From NCBI GenBank assembly GCA_903884125.1, contig CAISDR010000462.1:1-6891 (forward strand): a DNA stretch of 6,891 bases, in the 5' to 3' direction. The notes beneath the pieces are model-generated. The model saw nothing but the letters and a program-made list of their open reading frames with translations, did not search any database and was not told where the DNA came from. Positions within the stretch are counted from its first letter, which is position 1. Every line of letters begins with the position of its first letter. Of the stretch, positions 5,810 through 6,891 are shown in pieces. Origin of the DNA: an uncultured bacterium. Lineage in GTDB: Bacteria; Pseudomonadota; Alphaproteobacteria; CAISDR01. The position numbers and the translations under genes were made by a program.

Positions 5810-6891
5810 TCAGAACTCGTCCCAGTTGATCAGTACCGATTCCTGGCCGCAAACCGTCGTGCAGTTGCGGCCCGATTTTTTGGATTGAAACAGCGCCTTG
5901 TCCGCACGCTCGACGATCGATGACAGATCTTCGCTTCCATCATGCATAGCAATACCGATGCTGACTGTAACGCGAAGCTTCTGGTCCTTGCTGTGTGTAA
6001 ACCAGTGATTCTCTACCGCGATACGGATGCGTTCAGCTGCTGCCTCTGCTGCCCGTGTATCATCCTCGTGCAGCAGTAAAATAAATTCCTCGCCGCCCCA
6101 ACGGGCGGTCAGATCCCACTTTCGCACGATCTCTGAAAACAATTGTGCCATCTCAACCAGAATATCATCGCCTGCAGCATGGCCAAACCGATCATTAACA
6201 GACTTGAAATAATCTACATCAATCAGGCAAATCGCGAACCAGACGCCCTGGCGGCTTGCCCCATGCTGCTCACGCGTGAATGCCTCTTCGAAATATTTAC
6301 GGTTGGGCATGCCCGTCAAAAGGTCGGTACGCGCCTCGACGAAAAAATCTTCCAGCGATTCCTGTCCGCGATTCAATAGGTCCAGTATAAGCCGTCCGGT
6401 AAACACGCCAATAACACCTGATGTCGCGAGCAACATCAGACTCTCAAATCGGACACCATTTGCACCGCGCATCGCAAAGTCCAGACCCATCACACTGGCA
6501 ATCATCAACGTCGTCCAGAAAACCTGCGCCTGCAAAGTCACCGAGCAAAAGACCAACCCACAAATAAGGACTGATTGTGGCCCATATCCATCACTGCCAA
6601 CAACCAATGTCGGTTCGCGAAGTATTGTGGATATATTTGCGACAGATGCCGCAATCACCAGCGACGCGGCGCCCGCTTCGGCCAGACGGTCAGCGGCCCA
6701 ATTCCCGGATATCATCGCAAGAGATGTAATACACAAGGCCGCCGCAAGCTCGATAAACCCAACTGTCTGGTTTACTTCCAATTTTGATGCAATATGTGCC
6801 ACCGCCACCATTGCGGTGGCAAGCCCCAGCAAAAAGATCACCATCCTATAATTATCGCGATGATTTTGCAGGCGCAGTTCAAGCACAGAGG
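5810..6891 (-). CDS. Membrane-anchored GGDEF diguanylate cyclase (5' end possibly outside window)
   Basis: The frame is open to the right edge. A GTG at 6886 would give 358 residues, but the true start may lie beyond the window because only 5 nt upstream are visible. The N-terminal ~170 residues hold about six hydrophobic helices (roughly 14-32, 42-60, 72-88, 104-118, 121-137, 149-170) with no recognised sensor motif. The C-terminal GGDEF domain starts at TDLLTGMPNRKYF (187-199) and includes DVDYFKSVNDRFGHAAGD (223-240). Its active site is GGEEF (264-268), and an intact inhibitory I-site RKWD (255-258) lies five residues before it. The enzyme should make cyclic di-GMP from two GTP at the inner membrane, with product feedback. 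No EAL domain is attached. The signal sensed is unknown. The stop is 19 bp from that of the convergent nitroreductase gene. Confidence 0.93.
   Translation of the reverse strand, partial: SVLELRLQNHRDNYRMVIFLLGLATAMVAVAHIASKLEVNQTVGFIELAAALCITSLAMISGNWAADRLAEAGAASLVIAASVANISTILREPTLVVGSDGYGPQSVLICGLVFCSVTLQAQVFWTTLMIASVMGLDFAMRGANGVRFESLMLLATSGVIGVFTGRLILDLLNRGQESLEDFFVEARTDLLTGMPNRKYFEEAFTREQHGASRQGVWFAICLIDVDYFKSVNDRFGHAAGDDILVEMAQLFSEIVRKWDLTARWGGEEFILLLHEDDTRAAEAAAERIRIAVENHWFTHSKDQKLRVTVSIGIAMHDGSEDLSSIVERADKALFQSKKSGRNCTTVCGQESVLINWDEF

Noticed and set aside
6276..6851. 191-codon plus-strand frame opposite the diguanylate cyclase
   Set aside because: It is antisense to the GGDEF gene, with low-complexity Ser/Ala/Thr/Ile composition and no recognisable motif.

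Overview
This looks like chromosomal DNA from an alphaproteobacterium with moderately high GC (mid-50s percent by eye). The protein style fits Rhodospirillales, perhaps near Thalassospira. That placement is an inference from codon use and protein wording, not from a marker gene. No ribosomal RNA, tRNA, CRISPR array, insertion sequence, phage gene or plasmid function was found.

Layout, left to right. Positions 1-509 (minus) hold the first ~169 residues of an uncharacterised histidine-containing multi-pass membrane protein, cut by the window edge. Positions 510-813 are a divergent intergenic region with weak promoter-like elements and a small inverted repeat. Positions 814-1371 (plus) encode a stand-alone HNH endonuclease family protein. 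Convergent to it, after 25 bp, is a minus-strand block read from right to left: comF (4984-4205), then a 136-bp leader, then emrA (about 4068-3034) and emrB (3037-1397). The last two overlap by ATGA. Divergent from comF is a nitroreductase family flavoprotein (5119-5790, plus). Convergent to that, after 19 bp, is a membrane-anchored GGDEF diguanylate cyclase (5810 to the right edge, minus).

How the genes relate. emrA and emrB form an obvious unit: a periplasmic adaptor plus a 14-helix DHA2 proton antiporter, which would need a TolC-type outer-membrane channel encoded elsewhere. comF lies upstream on the same strand and could be co-transcribed, but the 136-bp leader, with two possible hairpins and a strong Shine-Dalgarno, suggests emrAB has its own control. 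The nitroreductase and the efflux pump could both serve xenobiotic stress, but only proximity suggests this. The other genes look like unrelated neighbours.

I see no clear sign of an undescribed biological system. The points most worth a second look are the emrA leader structure, the ACAGG elements over the nitroreductase promoter region, and the two poorly characterised proteins at the left (membrane protein and HNH protein).
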